From: Sceloporus undulatus
Lineage: Eukaryota; Chordata; Lepidosauria; Squamata; Phrynosomatidae
Assembly: GCF_019175285.1 (NCBI RefSeq)
Contig: NC_056522.1
Span: 35,546,003 to 35,610,002 of the forward strand
DNA: 64,000 bases
Direction of reading: 5' to 3'
In this document: in pieces, positions 24,320-35,072 of the stretch
Layout: each line of letters begins with the position of its first letter
Position numbering within the stretch: position 1 is the first letter of the stretch
Notes under the pieces: generated by a model
What the model was told of the DNA's origin: nothing
Databases searched by the model: none
The model's input: only the letters and a program-made list of their open reading frames with translations
Translations under genes and position numbers: made by a program

Positions 24320-25426
24320 AAACTACACTGCAGAGAGTTTAATGTAGTGTGAACACCACTTCAACTGTCATGGCTCAAATGCTTATGGAATTCTGGGATT
24401 GGAGTGGGAGTGTTTGTGAGATTTTACCTTCTCTCTCCCTCAGAGGCCGAACGATGACAGTTGGGGAGGGAGGAGCCTCCTTCTTCAGGCCAGCCCCTGA
24501 TGGTACTGGGCCAGCCGAGAGGTGGCCCTAACAAAACCACGTGCCAGAATCAGGTCCCAACAGTGTATACCAGAGGTTGCCAGCAAGCTCCAAGAGAAAG
24601 AGATGCTGATACCAACTAGGTCCAATTAAAAGGGTAACGTTTATTAAAGCACAGGGAAAACCAAACAGCAAAAGGGAGCATACACACACACACACACACA
24701 CACGCACACACACACACTCAATGCTACAGCAGGGGATGGATGAGTTAGGGAGATAGGTTTGAGAAAGAGAGGCACCGCTAGGGAATACTACCTTAGAAGT
24801 CTTATCCGGGAAGTCTGATGAAGCTTGGATGGATAGTGGATCACGGCCGCAGGAGTGCGGTGGAAAAAGGCCGCGGGAGCTAAGATCAGAGTTCAAACTG
24901 GTGTGGACCAGCTTGCAACCTGGTGATAGCACAAGGAGGGTCCAAAAACCTGGGGTTCTTATAGTGCGAAAAGTAGCTGGAGGCTAGGGAGGCTTGCTAG
25001 ACAAAGGTGTTGATTGCTTGGGCTTTGTTAAGCCAAGAGCAAGTAATGTGTTGCACAATGCATTTAGGTCTGGACACAATTTGGAGGGGCATCTGACTTG
25101 ATTATTGAGTCGTTAAGCTGATCACTGGTTCATCAGGTGTGAGGCCAAGTCTATTGCCTTACTTGGGTAAGCAGTGGCGATTCTGGTTTGGCGACTCCCA
25201 AACTTCCTGAGGAGAATTTTTTCTAGTGACTCTGCCTTTGCAAGTTGAGTTGCCTATGTGGTCTCCTCGCCTTTGGCTTAATGGTGGGTCCTTTATGAGG
25301 TCAGTCAGGGGTCATAGTACATACCACATGTATCCCAAATTTTATCAGAACCAAACTTGCTAACACATAGAATGGAGCCATGACAGTTAAAGCAGCATCA
25401 AACTGCATTAATTCTGCAGTGTGCCA
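24320..25426. mobile_element. Palindromic MITE (ATTAATGCAG family) split by an LTR
   Basis: Left arm 24320-24445 starts ACACTGCAGAGAGTTTAATG; right arm 25372-25426 ends AAACTGCATTAATTCTGCAG. The 0.9 kb between them is the probable solo LTR at 24455-25367. Part of the MITE centre is lost. Confidence 0.75.
24455..25367 (-). mobile_element. Probable solo LTR of an endogenous retrovirus
   Basis: On the minus strand it begins TGTTAGCAAGTTTGG, has a TATA-like CTATAAGAACCCC near 24960 and an AATAAA signal near 24640, the spacing expected of U3-R-U5. A (CA)n tract lies in the R-like part. No internal viral genes. The family is not identified. It interrupts a MITE, so it is the younger of the two. 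Confidence 0.5.
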
Positions 25427-25429
25427 GTA

Positions 25430-25942
25430 ATCTTAATAAGTTGTCTAGTTATTCAGTACCTCCCTTTCTTCATTGCTGCTACTCCCATCATCGTTTTCCT
25501 CCTATTGCCATCTCCCATGTACATCCATCAGGGCATTGTCAATAAAAATTCTTCCTGTGTGTCCATTCTCCTATTCAAAAGGTTTGTGAATGAAAGCTTC
25601 TCCACTACATGCAATACTGGCATTGAGACTGTTGAAAGCTCTTTTTTTCCTTTTTAAAGGAGGGAGTAACTACAGAGTCGAAAATACAGGGGAGCGCCAG
25701 ACCTGGAGGCTCTGATCCCTCTTCCTCCTGCTCTTTCCATACTTTTATATGTCAAATTTACACATGCATTGAGTTAAATATTGTCTGTATTTAAATAAAT
25801 CTGTCCAATTTGAACAATGTTATTTCCTTATAAAACATTAAAATATGAATATACATGAATGTGTGAATGAAAATATGCAAACTAAGTGAAAATGTTTTTG
25901 TTCATATACTACAATGACTCTGTGTGTGTGTGTGTGTGTGTG

Positions 25943-25981
<39 letters not shown>

Positions 25982-26400
25982 TGTGTAGATATAAAGGGAG
26001 TCACAAGGGTAAAAAGTACGTGAACCATTTAGTTATACTCCTGAGATCCTGCATCAGGAAACAAGACATAAACTTTGCTGCAGGAAGAACTGCACATGTC
26101 TTCACTCTCATCTCCTGCAGAACACACTTCGTCTTACCACCCCAACATAGCCATGTATTGAGCAGAAAGGGGCTGGGCAGTGGCAGAGTGCCTGGCTACA
26201 TCCCTATAGCTGGCTGCACAATGGCAGCATCATTCTCTGAAGGACCTACAGAAGCTTCCAGATGATGATGGAGTGATCTGGAGGGCCTGATCCTCTCCAG
26301 TCCTGCTCAGTTCAGATCAAAGAATATACTGAAGTAAAACTATATAATTGAGAGTACAGATTTTTACTTTACTGATGACAAATAGATGGGGAAAGCATTT
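25430..26400. other. Intergenic, no gene recognised
   Basis: Contains only the (TG)n(AG)n tract. A frame at 25924-26265 begins in the microsatellite and is not credible. Confidence 0.4.
25921..25977. repeat. (TG)n(AG)n compound microsatellite
   Basis: TG units then AG units. Confidence 0.97.
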
Positions 26401-26401
26401 G

Positions 26402-26625
26402 TTGCTGCTGCTGTGTGCCTTCAAGTTGTTTCCAACCTATGATGACTATAAGGCAAACTTATCATGGGGTTTTCCTGACAAGATTTGTTCAGAAGATGTC
26501 AGCCATGGCATTTCCCTGACACTGAGAGAGTATGACTTGCCCAAGATCACCCAGTGGTTTTCATGGCTGAGCGGGGAATCAAACTCTGGCCTCCAGACTA
26601 ACACTCAAATTACTATGCCATGAAA
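26402..26625 (-). repeat. Sauria SINE, antisense
   Basis: GTGTGCCTTCAAGTTGTTTC at the tail end and GCGGGGAATCAAACTCTGGC at the head end. Confidence 0.9.
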
Positions 26626-26689
26626 AGCATGCTGCAACAGAAATAGACAAAGAAAATGTTCTTGTGTCCCTTTAGGAAATACATAAGTT

Positions 26690-27072
26690 CCAGTTCTCTT
26701 GGTTTGCTAGGAACATCCCCAATGAATCCTCTGTCATCCCACTTTTGCAGATGTTTTAAAAATGTCCTCGTTTCTTTCTCCTCCTCCCCGTTTTCTCATT
26801 CTCCTTGGTTTACTTCAATTGCTGCAAATTAAATTCAAAGTGTTAATTTGTTTTCAGTTTAGTAGCAGGAAGGAAAGGAGAAGAGGAGGTGGAATCTTGC
26901 GCTTCCTAAATGCTGTGCAAAAGTTTAATGGTTTTCTTAAAATAGTAATTTTGTATGTTTTTCCACATTAATAACTTTTGCCCTTTTGTTACCTTGCCAT
27001 ATCCTTATGATGTAGCTCAGCCACCTGTGTTCCAGTTTTCATCTTGTAAAATATTGGTGGGCATGTGAATGC
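26690..27072. repeat. Unclassified repeat family, copy A
   Basis: Shares TCTCCTTGGTTTACTTC, ATTGCTGCAAA, GCATTAATAACTTTTGCCCT-like and CCCAGTTTTCATCT-like stretches with 40560-41105. It immediately precedes the hAT-like element at 27137. Confidence 0.6.
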
Positions 27073-27136
27073 TCTCACAGCCTCAAGTGCAGATGATCTC
27101 CAGGTCTGCACTTCTACACATTATGATGCTTTCTTA

Positions 27137-27940
27137 TAGGGTTGCCATAATTTGCTACCACCAAACCGGGACAAAATGTAGAAAAAATGTAGGACACAAT
27201 GTAGGACAAAATTTGCCCAAAATGTAGGACATTGAAGAAAAATGGAGGACACAACCAACTGAAAGCCAGAAACATTAATAATTTTTAAAAAATTAATATA
27301 AATTCTTATTTACAAAAAAATCAAGGAGATTTTGACACTAGACAGAAGGCACACAAGAACAGATATAATAAAAAATACATTTGTACCAACCTGTGAGACA
27401 CATCTGCTGCTGCTGCAGGAGGCTGCTGGAGGACTCCTTGGCAAGACAGCCTCTCTGTAGAGGGCCCAGCCAGCTGGCTAGGCCCCTCGCGGCTCCCTCG
27501 CAGGCGGCAGAGCCGCTGAAGGAGGCCTCGCCACGGCAAGGGCTCCTTCTTTGGGGCCTAGCCGGTCGGCTACACCCCACACAACTCTGCCGCCACTGGA
27601 GGAGGCCACCACTCCTCCATGGCGGCTTCCTCCAGAGGGCCCAGCCAGCCAGCTCAGGCCCTGTGCGGTTCCTCTGCTGCTGCAGGAAACCTTGCCGGCA
27701 AGCATGGAGACCCCTCCCCTAGCCCCTCCTTGGGCCCAGCAAGGCCTAGCAAGGCAGCTATGACTTGCTTCATACTGCTGCCGCCGTGCTAAACACATGG
27801 CAGCGAAAACAACAATGGAGGAGGCAGAGGAGAAGGAGGAGGGAGCCAGGAGCTGGGAGTGGCTGCAACCCAGGACGGGACATTCAAAACCGTTAGAAAA
27901 CCATAAATGTCCCGCCAGAAACCAGGATATGGCAAGCCTA
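27137..27940. mobile_element. Non-autonomous hAT-like element
   Basis: Ends TAGGGTTGCCAT and ATGGCAAGCCTA are inverted matches; flanks CTTTCTTA (27129-27136) and CTCTCTTA (27941-27948) are an 8-bp duplication with one mismatch. The sub-terminal repeats of AATGTAGGACA give way to a GC-rich interior at 27380-27880. No transposase. Confidence 0.8.
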
Positions 27941-28045
27941 CTCTCTTAGCACCATATAGGACTTCACCTTCTCAGACAAAGCACTCACGTTTCCCTTTTT
28001 GAGACTGGGACAAACGGAAGACCACCCAAATGAGGATTATATAAT

Positions 28046-28290
28046 TATATAAGTTGAGGGCAGGTTTTGGGGCCAGAATTATGAATTTTGATATGACCCA
28101 TGGAGAAGTCAAGAGTAAAACTTAGGGGCATGTAATGAAGGATATAAAGGATGAAGCAAAGAAAAACAATGCTAAAAAATTTACAAAATTCCAGCAGGGA
28201 TGATGATTTGTGCTCATACTAAAGGCTGGATGGATGAGCGAGTAGAAAGGGGTCAGTTCTTCCAGGGCAGATTAAACTCTTGCCTTTCAC

Positions 28291-28333
<43 letters not shown>

Positions 28334-29076
28334 CTTACATTGATTCATGGAAAAGGTGACTCAGGTTTTTGGGGTCAATTTTTAACCTAAATCTCTAGAC
28401 GTATACATGAGTATAGACAGTATTTTCAAAATGTTTTGTGTCCCAGCATGCCAGCCCGCCAGTTTGTTAGTTCACTTAGAGTTATAATGCAAATATAATA
28501 ATCTAGGAATATATTCCCCTGCACAATTATAGCCATTTAATTGCAGTTTAATTGCCATAGTTTCTTGCTATGGAATGCTGGCAGTTTTAGTTTGGTGAGG
28601 TGCACAGAATTCTGTGCTAGGGAGGTCTGGTGCAGTACAGTACTACTTTAATAGTCAGAGTTCATTCTATTGGGATCCCAGGATTTGTAGTTTGATGAGG
28701 GTAAAAAGAGGGACAGATTGTATACTCATGTATAAATCTAGAAATTTTAGTGATAAAATTGCTCCCCAAAACCTGAATTGACGTATCCATGGGTTAATGT
28801 AAGTACTGTACTTTAATTCTTATATTAAAAAAGAAACCCTGTGATTAAAGGGAAGAGTGTAATCTGCCCTGGAAGCACTAACTTGTCTCTTTTCCCTTAT
28901 CCATCCAGCTTTTAGTTTGAGGAGACAGATATGCCTGCTATAGTTTTTAAAGTTGCTTGGCATTGTTTTTCTTTGCTTCATCCTTTAGATCTTTTGTTAC
29001 ATTACCTTTGGGTCATATCAAAATCCATAATTTTAGTCCCGAAACCTGCCCTTGACATGAGGTCAACTTATAGTTG
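28046..29076. mobile_element. Large foldback (long inverted repeat) DNA element
   Basis: Left arm 28046-28425 and right arm 28715-29076 are inverted copies, for example GGATGAAGCAAAGAAAAACA (28149) against TGTTTTTCTTTGCTTCATCC (28963), CTTCCAGGGCAGATTA against TAATCTGCCCTGGAAG, and CAGTACTTACATT against AATGTAAGTACTG. A (CA)n tract at 28294-28330 lies in the left arm only. The 290-bp centre contains a piece of the ATTAATGCAG MITE family. No ORF of note. Confidence 0.85.
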
Positions 29077-29080
29077 AGTA

Positions 29081-29303
29081 TACAGTGGGCCCTTCTCTTA
29101 TGCGGGGGAATCTTTCTGGACCCCTGTCCCCCACATAAGGGAAAAAACATGTATGCTTGAACCTCACTGAAAACAATGGGGTGCATGCATGCAGTGCGGT
29201 GCAGTGTGCACGTCATGGGTGCACGTATCATTGTTTGTCCCTTGGTGCAGCTTCACCATAAGCTGAAAGCCACTTATGGTACATATGGTGTGGTCGCACT
29301 GTA
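29081..29303. mobile_element. Tigger/pogo-like MITE
   Basis: TACAGTGGGCCCTTCTCTTA at the left and TGGTCGCACTGTA at the right: inverted CAGTG ends with TA duplications, abutting the foldback element. Confidence 0.65.
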
Positions 29304-29493
29304 TATTGTGGATTCTCTGGTGTAGTTCAAGGGAATACACTAGATCTTTCTAGCACAGAATTCTATATGCCTCACTAAATTACAGATGCCAGGATTCCAT
29401 AGGACTGAATTATGACCATTAAAGTAGTATCATACTGCTCTAACTGTGCTGTGTTGATGGTGCTATTCTTATGTATTTTCCCATTTGAGCAAG

Positions 29494-29693
29494 GGATGCA
29501 TTTACACTGTAGAAATAATGCAGTTTGGCTGCCGTGGCTTCATCATACAAAACCCTGGGATTTGTCATTTTGTAAGGCACCAGTACTCTTTGGCATAGAA
29601 GACCAAAGACCATGGAAAACTACAAATTCCACGATTGAGCTACAGAACTTAAAATGATATCAAACTGCCTTAGTTCTACAGTGTAGATTCACA
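29494..29693. mobile_element. Palindromic MITE (ATTAATGCAG family)
   Basis: Arms ACACTGTAGAAATAATGCAG and CTTAGTTCTACAGTGTAG; centre has both GGGATTTGT and ACTACAAATTCC. Confidence 0.8.
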
Positions 29694-29695
29694 TC

Positions 29696-29697
<2 letters not shown>

Positions 29698-29760
<63 letters not shown>

Positions 29761-29762
29761 AC
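29698..29762. repeat. (TC)n(AC)n compound microsatellite
   Basis: TC units then AC units, at the right edge of a MITE. Confidence 0.97.
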
Positions 29763-31740
29763 CCTACAGACACCCAGTCTGTATGTGAACTGATGCAATG
29801 GAAGAAATTGTCTAGGAATATGGTAGGGTATATTTTCTATGAAGAAACAAACACAGCAAGAGCAGCATTACATTTTACCTCTAGAGATTTTTTAAAAATA
29901 TATAAAAGTAAAATTATGGAAGCATGGCAGGGCAACAGAAGATCATGGGAGGATTAAAGCAATATGAAAAGCATCTGCAAAGTTTGATAGGGTTCAGTAC
30001 ATATAATGTCACAACCCAGTGTCACAACCAAGATGCCCACAAATGAACTGAAATTTGAACTGAATCTTCTATTGACATTTAAAAAAAATAATTCAGGGGA
30101 GGTTTTGGATGAAGGCAAGAAGCATCATTAATATAAACTGGCACAAATCACCAATCTGGATAAATCCTAGGATACCTTAAGATATTTTTTCTCAGAGGGC
30201 CTAAATAGCCTAAAGGCATCAGATCCCATCTGATCTTGGAAGCTATGCATGGTCAGCCTTGGTTAGTACTTGGATGGGAGACTGCCAACAAATACCACGC
30301 GCGGTGGGCCATAAGTTGACCGATGGCACACACACACACAACCTACTTTGGAGGATGTGAGGCTAGAATGGAATGTGGATACCTCTGAATATTTAAAATG
30401 GTTTTTAAACTATCTTGGGGTTTTTTTTAGGGTAATTTAAGTTTCCCAAGGCTTGAGCCCTTGCCAAGGAAACAAAAATGTCAAATGTCAAAAATGTTAG
30501 GGTATTGCTTTAAATGAGCAGAGTAGCAGAAATGTGTCTTTGTCTAACTATGAGCTTCCCTAACAACTATTTATTTATTTATTTATTTATTTATTATTTT
30601 ATTATTTTATTTGACTAAAGACTGACTCCAGATACAACACAAGTAGCTTGTAGTTCAAAACAAAAGTTGATTAATGGCTTAATTAATCTATACTTACATA
30701 AAAGGCTATATCCTAATCTTGCTAGTGAATGGTTCAGGTAAAAAGAAATCTTTATCATCTCACCATCTTTCCAAAGAAAGTTGAAAGAGGAGGAAGATGG
30801 AAAACCAACAGTTCAGTAGAAAATCATTGACAAAAATTTCTGTTAGTCCCAAAGGGGAAGAGACCTAAATCACATGGTAAGTTTGAATGAGAAAGAGGGA
30901 GAGGAGAGTTTGCATGCAGGAAATCTCTATCTAAGGAGGGGAAAAGAGAATGCAAAAATCTTCCTAACAGTTTTAACCAGTTAGATTGTTTAATTTGTTT
31001 TTAGTCTATTCAAATTACTTTTTACTCCTTTCAATTCCTTTAAATTGGGCAAGTTGATTTGATAGTACACTGCTTTGAGATCTTTAACTATAGGCTGGAA
31101 AGAAATATGTTAATTTTTTTTTACAAAATCACATACGGCACCATGAGCTGCAGAACATGGAAGTTACTAGGCAGCAAAATTAACAAACCAGAAACCCCTA
31201 GCTAAAGAGAATATGATTCCAGCAAAACAGACCTCATAAAATAATAGTGTGCATGATCGTGTGTGGGTTTTCCAGAACTATGTAAAGCATTTCTCCTAAA
31301 TCCTAGGTGCTGCAACAGCCATACATACAAATTTTATTTCCTTCAAGGGCACAATCGCTCAACGTTAACAGTAAACCTTCTTTCCCACTCCTTCCTGTTA
31401 AAGAAATTATATTACTACATTGATGGGAAGAAAAGAAAAAGGGATTTCCCCCAAAAAACCTAGTATCTTATTCACTAGTTTTCTTTCAGCACTTCAACAT
31501 TCTCTAGATTGATTCACCAGCGGAAACCCCAGACGCTGTTACTAAAGTTGCCTGAGTAACCTTGTGGGTTTTTGCTCTGAACTAGGCTCAACAATTGGTT
31601 TAATTCCCCACTTGGTGGTGCCAGAGGGTTCATTGGCTCTCTTCTGTTAAAACATGGAAGGCAAGGAAGAAAGACAAGTCCATGTCTTGGAAATAATAGG
31701 CTATAAACAACTAATAATCCATTATCATTAATTTTTCTTT
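29763..31740. other. Intergenic, no gene recognised
   Basis: 5S SINE at 30200 and a (TTTA)n tract near 30566-30605; otherwise unique AT-rich sequence. Confidence 0.4.
30200..30342 (+). repeat. 5S-rRNA-derived SINE, internally deleted
   Basis: CATCTGATCTTGGAAGCTAT and TACTTGGATGGGAGACTGCC show the 5S head; the tail follows directly. Confidence 0.85.
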
Positions 31741-31814
31741 TCTGTAGTATTTATGTATTTATTTATCACATTTATATGATGCCTTTCTCCAGGATTGGGA
31801 CCCAAGGTAACTCA
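31740..31814 (-). mobile_element. L2-type LINE 3' tail piece
   Basis: ATGATGCCTTTCTCCAGGAT and GGGACCCAAGGTAACTCAGG, directly left of a MITE. Similar pieces lie at 2140-2215 and 11625-11705. Confidence 0.55.
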
Positions 31815-32022
31815 GGCTGCTGCCACACTGCAGAATTAATGCAGTTTAATGCACTGCGTTGGTTGTTATGGTTCTATCGTATGGAATCTTGGGATTAGTA
31901 GTTTGTGGTGACATCAGAAATCTCTGACAGAGAAGGTTAAATATCCCAGAATTCCATAGCATTGAGTCATGGCAGTTAAAGCAATGTCAAACTGCATTAA
32001 TTCTACAGTGTAGATACAGCTT
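31815..32022. mobile_element. Palindromic MITE (ATTAATGCAG family), well preserved
   Basis: Left CACACTGCAGAATTAATGCA; right TGCATTAATTCTACAGTGTA; inverted over about 100 bp per arm with a short centre (CTCTGACAGAGAAGG). Confidence 0.88.
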
Positions 32023-32244
32023 TAGTCACGAAGGCCAAGTACACTGACTATGGATATACTTTAGCATCCAATGTTAGTAGAATTGGGACATATTTCTCCT
32101 TGATTTTGTTGCAGCCTCCTCAAAATGTGCTCCAAAGGGTTTAGGGTGTATGGGGTAGAGGGCTGTAGGTCAGGAGAGGCTCACCAATTCTACCAGAAAC
32201 ATCAGAGTCAAGTGGATATGCATGGTTGGATCCTGGCCTAAAGG

Positions 32245-32350
32245 ATAATAATAATAATAATAATGTTTTATTTATAGACCGCTATTCCGCAATGATCATA
32301 GCGGTGTACAATAACAATTGCAATACAATACAAATTATAATGTAATTATA
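32245..32350 (-). mobile_element. L2-type LINE 3' tail
   Basis: (AAT)n then TTTATTTATAGACCGCTATT and ATCATAGCGGTGTACAATAA, the same subfamily tail as the L2 at 62.3 kb. Confidence 0.75.
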
Positions 32351-32714
32351 TTACATTAAGAGACTATAACTTAATGAGAGATAATGCTATTTTTGTGGTG
32401 TAATTACAACATCAAAAGTTACTTACTGTTACTTTTTGTGTCCTCATGACGTCTTCTTAAGTTGAAGCTCCCAAATCATTTTCAAGAGCAACCCTACCTA
32501 CATCACATTCCAGGAACCTATAGATCACCATGGCAAGGATATACCTTAGTGATATATCTGAAGTGTTATTGATCATTTTCTCTAAGGCTTAGAACAGGAA
32601 AAAAGGAAGATGGAGAATGTACAAGCAGGCATCCAATACCATACTCTTTTGAATGAACCAGGAAAGGAATGGATGAATAAGATTAATAAAAAGGTCAAGG
32701 AGTTTTATGAACTG

Positions 32715-32885
32715 TTGTTGCTGTTGTTAACTGCCATCAAGACAACTTCAATGTATGGTGACCCTATGAATGAGAGACCTCCAGGTTACCCTGTCATAGA
32801 CAGCCTTGAAAACTCAGGGTTGTGGTTTCCTTTATTCAGTCAGTCCATCAGTAATGTGGTCTTCCATTTTTTCCATGTTAAAATA
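32715..32885. repeat. Unclassified SINE-like repeat, copy A
   Basis: Shares with 34340-34490 the order TGTTGTTAACTGCCATCAAG, GACCCTATGAATGAGAGACC, TCAGTCCATCAGTAATG. A family distinct from the Sauria SINE. Confidence 0.6.
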
Positions 32886-33056
32886 TAGCACTGAAATCCT
32901 ATATGACCTTTCACTAAACATAAATTTGTGTACACCTAACTACATAATAGAGGTGCTAAGAAACCCTGTTAGTGAATTGTGAAGTTGTGTAACAAGGCAC
33001 CAGCAAGTGCCCTTTGCTACATATGGCCATTGTGCATCTTCGCAGTTCTGATTCCC

Positions 33057-33372
33057 ACAAGAGACCACCAGGGCCATTCCATCTGCCCCCTGCCATGCAG
33101 GAATACACAATCAAAGCACGCCTGATAGATGGCCATCCAGCCTCTGCTTAAAAATCTACAAAGAAGGAGACTTCACCATAATCCAAGGCAGGGTATTCAC
33201 TATCAAACACCTCTTATAGTCAGGAAGTTTTTCCTAATGTTTAGGTGGAATTTCTTTTCCTGTAGTTTGAATCCATTGCTCCAGCTCCTAGTCTCTGGAG
33301 CAACAGAAAACAGGTTTGTTCCATATTCCATAAGACAGCCTTTCAAATATTGAAACTGATGGAATCACATTC
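33057..33372 (-). mobile_element. CR1 3' fragment
   Basis: Diverged match to the 3' 300 bp of the CR1 at 35.1 kb (GATGGCCATCCAGCCTCTGC, AGGAAGTTTTTCCTAATGTT). Truncated; no coding capacity. Confidence 0.85.
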
Positions 33373-33404
33373 CCATTCCTATGCCTGTCTAGAGGAATTA
33401 CTCA

Positions 33405-33625
33405 GGGACAACAATATTGTATTCTATCAGTATTGGCTTTTATATGTGGTATGTGTTTTAGATTATTTTTATAACTTTTGAATGTTTTTAATCTTAATTT
33501 TATGCTGTTTTAACTAGGTTATTTTAATTGTAATTCTAAAAATTGTTTTTAAAGTGTTTATCTTGTGAGCGCCTTGGGTCCCTTTTTGGAAGGAAGGCAT
33601 CATAAAAATGAAATAAATAAACAAA
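33405..33625 (+). mobile_element. L2-type LINE 3' tail
   Basis: TTGTGAGCGCCTTGGGTCCC followed by AAATAAATAAAC. 3' UTR only. Confidence 0.7.
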
Positions 33626-34339
33626 TTGTATTTGAGTGTCAGAGAAACAAGAGATACCTGAGAGACAAACATCTGAATGCTCTGCAAAAGAATTCAAAAG
33701 AAAGGAGAGGTGGGGAGGGGGTGAGAGGAGTAATATCTATATATTCCTTGCACAATGACAAAACATCTGGAAAAATGCAAGGACATATTCCCTCTACCAA
33801 GCAATTTAATAGTTTTCTTCTCTTCCCAAGGAATCCTGGAGTGTAGTTTTTAGAAAAGAAGTGACAACTTCTAATTTTTCACCAAATACAATTCCCAGGA
33901 CTGCTGTGGTGGGGTTATACAACTACAGTTGTATAAATGTAATACAAGTACACAGGATATTCTTCAACTGGCTAAGTTTGAAAAGAAGAATCTGATTCAT
34001 ATGAAACCTCAGGTTCCATTACCGAATCCTTGAATTAGGAAAAGATGTGTTTATTATATAGCCACATTTACAATGTGTACTATAGCAATGAGGATATGGG
34101 ATTGTCCAAAAGGAGAAGTTCGTGACTTTTGAAAGAAAAAGGACTTCTGGTTTCTTATCCTTTAAACAAGAGGATAGTTTCATCCTAGTCTCTGAAGTAC
34201 ACTTTTGGTTTTGAATTTGGAACACTGAAATATCAAATTCAAGTTCAGTTTTATTGTACAGTCACAGATCTGTTGAAAAAGAAACACATCATCAAAGACC
34301 TACACTGTCATACATTAAAAGAAGTTCAACATAATTTGT

Positions 34340-34490
34340 TGTTATTTGCTGTCAAGTTGCTTTTAACATATGGCAACTCAATGGATGAGAGACCTCCAAG
34401 AGCCTGGGCAATTAAGGACATGACTGGTTTTACAAACCTGACTGTGGCTTCCTTGATGGAATCAGTCCATCTGTAATGTCGTATTTCTTT
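34340..34490. repeat. Unclassified SINE-like repeat, copy B
   Basis: TGCTGTCAAGTTGCTTTTAA, AATGGATGAGAGACCTCCAA and TCAGTCCATCTGTAATG match copy A. Confidence 0.6.
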
Positions 34491-34499
34491 CCCCCTATT

Positions 34500-34600
34500 T
34501 TGATGTTGTTGCTATGTGCCTTCATTTCCAACTTATGGAAGGTGAACCTATAATGGGGTTTTCTTGGTAAGTTTTTCCTCACTACCTTCAACTTTATCAA
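34500..34600 (-). repeat. Sauria SINE tail, antisense
   Basis: TTGTTGCTATGTGCCTTCAT and AACCTATAATGGGGTTTTCT. Confidence 0.7.
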
Positions 34601-35072
34601 GCATTATCTTATCAAGTTATCTCATGTCATGATAAGTACAATAGCCTGAGTTTAATCGTTTTGGATAGTTGGAATTGAGGTTTGATTTGTTCTTGGACAA
34701 TTGCACATTTTAAAAAATTAATGAAAAAGTAAAACAATAAAAGACCAAAATACACTTGATCTGACCAGACCTTAGAATATAAATTTCCAAACGCTTAATT
34801 TGTTTTATTGATCATTAATTAATTGTACCCAAGAAGTAATCTGCCGCTGTCAACATTGTCAGGGAACCAGTGAGCCTGTTCAGTTCATCTTCTATTAATT
34901 GTTTTGCAAATTGAATTTTTGTACTCTAAGCTAGTGCTTTATGTGGGATGCAGGCTGCATGGGATGGGGTGGGAATGCCGGGACCTTTCCTGACATAACG
35001 AACAGTATGTAGGAGAAGAAATCTCTCTGTAATTGTAAACAGGCATTTTTCAAGAAGAAATGGCATCATACA

